NCBI GenBank assembly: GCA_903888395.1
Contig: CAISTO010000214.1
Location: 1-15,561 of the forward strand
Direction of reading: 5' to 3'
DNA length: 15,561 bases
Source: an uncultured Bacteroidota bacterium
GTDB taxonomy: Bacteria > Bacteroidota > Bacteroidia > UKL13-3
The translations under genes were made by a program, and so were the position numbers. Below are positions 13,915 through 15,561 of this stretch, piece after piece (the first letter of the stretch is position 1; the number at the start of each line of letters is the position of its first letter). The notes below the pieces were generated by a model. That model was not told the DNA's origin. It saw nothing but the letters and a program-made list of their open reading frames with translations, and did not search any database.

Positions 13915-14976
13915 ATGTTAAATAAATCAAAAATATATTGGTATTGTCAGTTTGGGGGCTGGTTCTTTTTTGTACTCATAGAACTAATAACCTATATAAA
14001 TGTCCTTGGTTACAGCCACGGTTTGCTTATAAATGGATTATCTAATTGGGTGGCCGGTATTTTATTAACTCACATTTACCGATTGATAGTTATCAAAGCA
14101 AATTGGTTAAATTTACCATTACAAAAATTGATTCCTCGTGGCGTCTTTATGATTATTTTAGTTTCAATTCCACTATCATTTTTAAATGTAATTCTTGATT
14201 TTTATACTATTCCTTCTGGTAATATTGAACAATTTGGTTTAGGAAAAGATTTTTTATCAAGAATAGATTTTGCTGTTTTGCCTATAATTTTCTTCAATTT
14301 ATCAAAATATGTTTTCCTATGGTCCATTGTTTATCACTTTTTTGTTTATTGGGAAAAACTATTAAAAACTGAAACCGATAAGTTTGAATTACAAGCAGTT
14401 TTAAAGGAAACGCAATACAATAATTTAAAAACACAGCTAAACCCTCATTTTTTATTTAATGCATTAAATGGCATTAGGACTTTGGTTGATTTGGATCCAG
14501 AAAATGCAAAGGAAGCCATTACAAAGCTGAGTGGTTTATTAAGAGGTTCTCTTAAAATGGAAAAAAATAAAACCGTTGCCTTGCAAGAGGAAATGAATGC
14601 GGTAAACGATTATTTAGCCATTGAAAAAATAAGATTTGACGATAGATTAAACATTATTTTAGAAATTTCGCCAGCAACACTTAAGTGTAATTTACCACCC
14701 ATGATGATTCAAACTTTGGTAGAAAACGGCATTAAACATGGAATTAGCAACTTAAAAAATGGTGGCACAATTTTTATCAAATCATTTGTAAAACACCAAA
14801 ACACCATTATTCAAATTACAAACAGTGGACAATATAATCCAAATCAAGCAACAAGCGGTTTGGGAATAGAGAACACCAAAGAAAGATTGCGCATTTTGTT
14901 TGACGATAAAGCGTGTTTTTCAATAAAAAACTTGGACGAAAAAAACGTAATAACCGAAATAACCTTACCATTATGA
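13915..14976 (+). CDS. LytS-type sensor histidine kinase (His_kinase family)
   Basis: A 353-residue membrane kinase. Four hydrophobic segments lie at about residues 12-32, 38-60, 76-95 and 120-145, followed by a short coiled linker. The phospho-acceptor motif KTQLNPHFLFNALNGIRTL has His178 as the likely phosphorylated residue. The ATPase part shows LVENGIKHG (268-276, N box) and GLGIENTKERL (315-325, G box). This is the LytS/YehU type and lacks the usual DHp layout. An alternative ATG at 13870 adds MYLLLNLYYYISGTK; the second ATG is chosen because MLNKSKIYWYCQFGGWFF matches the usual beginning of the family. It overlaps the response regulator by ATGA. The membrane part has no recognisable sensor domain, so the signal is unknown. 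Confidence 0.93.
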   Translation: MLNKSKIYWYCQFGGWFFFVLIELITYINVLGYSHGLLINGLSNWVAGILLTHIYRLIVIKANWLNLPLQKLIPRGVFMIILVSIPLSFLNVILDFYTIPSGNIEQFGLGKDFLSRIDFAVLPIIFFNLSKYVFLWSIVYHFFVYWEKLLKTETDKFELQAVLKETQYNNLKTQLNPHFLFNALNGIRTLVDLDPENAKEAITKLSGLLRGSLKMEKNKTVALQEEMNAVNDYLAIEKIRFDDRLNIILEISPATLKCNLPPMMIQTLVENGIKHGISNLKNGGTIFIKSFVKHQNTIIQITNSGQYNPNQATSGLGIENTKERLRILFDDKACFSIKNLDEKNVITEITLPL

Positions 14977-15561
14977 TAAAAACAATCATTATTGACGATG
15001 AGAAATTAGCCCGTGAGGGTTTAAAAACCCTTTTAAAAGAGTTTACTGATATAGAAATTATTGCTGAGGCCAGCAATGCTGACGAGGGTTTAGACTTAAT
15101 AGACAAACTAAAACCGCAATTAATTTTCCTAGATATTCAAATGCCCGAAAAAACCGGTTTTGAAATGTTAGAAGAATTAATAGAATCTCCAACCATTATT
15201 TTTACAACTGCTTACAACGAATTTGCCATAAAAGCTTTCGAGGTAAATGCGCTGGACTATATTTTAAAACCTATAGAAACAAGTCGCTTACGAGAAGCAA
15301 TTGCAAAAGCAAAAAAGCAAATTGCGCTAGCAGACGAACAAAGTGGAACCCAAAAATTAGCGGAAGACAGCCAAGTATTTATTAGAGATGGAGAACGCTG
15401 CTGGTATGTTAAATTAAACAATATTAGGCTAATAGAAAGCAATGGAAACTATGCTAAAATTTTCTTTGATAAATACCAACCTTTAATACATAGAACCTTG
15501 AATGCATTGGACGAAAGGCTCAGTCCAAAAATGTTTTTTAGGGCAAATCGTCAGCAAATTA
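14973..15561 (+). CDS. LytTR-family response regulator (partial, C-terminus outside window)
   Basis: 196 codons are visible from ATG at 14973 to the window edge. The receiver domain covers residues ~1-115, with acidic DDE at 8-10, phospho-acceptor Asp54 (LIFLDIQMPEK), Thr79 and Lys99 (DYILKPIE). A Gln/Ala-rich linker leads to a LytTR DNA-binding domain from ~133 (VFIRDGERCWYVKLNNIRLI, ESNGNYAKIF, FFRANRQQI), which inserts beta strands into the major groove. The 4-nt overlap with the kinase shows that the two form one operon and a cognate pair. Targets often include nearby genes, but none can be named from this sequence. Confidence 0.95.
   Translation, partial: MIKTIIIDDEKLAREGLKTLLKEFTDIEIIAEASNADEGLDLIDKLKPQLIFLDIQMPEKTGFEMLEELIESPTIIFTTAYNEFAIKAFEVNALDYILKPIETSRLREAIAKAKKQIALADEQSGTQKLAEDSQVFIRDGERCWYVKLNNIRLIESNGNYAKIFFDKYQPLIHRTLNALDERLSPKMFFRANRQQI

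Overview
The window is AT-rich chromosomal DNA from a member of the Bacteroidota. The signs are TAnnTTTG-type -7 promoter boxes, start codons without Shine-Dalgarno sequences, an OmpA/PD40/TPR outer-membrane protein of PorE type, a SusC-like-era TonB-dependent receptor under a TPP riboswitch, and a LytS/LytTR-type two-component pair. Most genes are housekeeping or envelope genes. I see no tRNA, rRNA, CRISPR array, prophage or transposase.

Layout. 1-1410 (-): the N-terminal 470 residues of a DUF4153-type membrane protein whose end lies outside the window. 1411-2052: a gene-free repeat region with two near-identical 157-bp nested palindromes (REPIN/MITE-like), interleaved with copies of the 3' end of the neighbouring transporter gene. 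2053-3003 (-): an EamA/DMT transporter. 3004-3157: a dispersed-type inverted repeat and four degenerate heptamers. 3158-5681 (-): a two-gene unit of a PorE-like OmpA protein followed by an unknown acidic protein. 5782-7329 (-): the rpmH / rnpA / yidD region followed by a SOUL-family protein. Two tandem Rho-independent terminators separate rpmH from rnpA, and yidD starts with TTG inside the end of rnpA. 7502-7717 (-): a small lipoprotein with its own promoter and terminator. 7796-9109 (-): der. 9290-10376 (+): prfB (release factor 2), read through a programmed +1 frameshift at CTT-TGA-C preceded by AGGAGG. It is divergent from der and ends at a terminator shared with the convergent TonB receptor gene. 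10456-12651 (-): a TonB-dependent receptor preceded by a TPP riboswitch (12780-12864), so probably for thiamin or a precursor. 12930-13712 (-): a family 2 glycosyltransferase. 13915-15561 (+): a LytS-type histidine kinase overlapping by 4 nt a LytTR response regulator that runs off the window.

Themes. Translation and membrane-protein biogenesis are concentrated in the centre (rpmH, rnpA, yidD, der, prfB). The envelope genes (OmpA-type protein, TonB receptor, lipoprotein, glycosyltransferase) surround them. The points most worth a second look are the interleaved palindrome/gene-tail array, the Shine-Dalgarno-dependent prfB frameshift in a phylum that largely ignores Shine-Dalgarno sequences, the very short leaders predicted for der and prfB, the double terminator between rpmH and rnpA, and the thiamin-regulated receptor with a candidate expression platform. 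I found no clear new multi-gene system.
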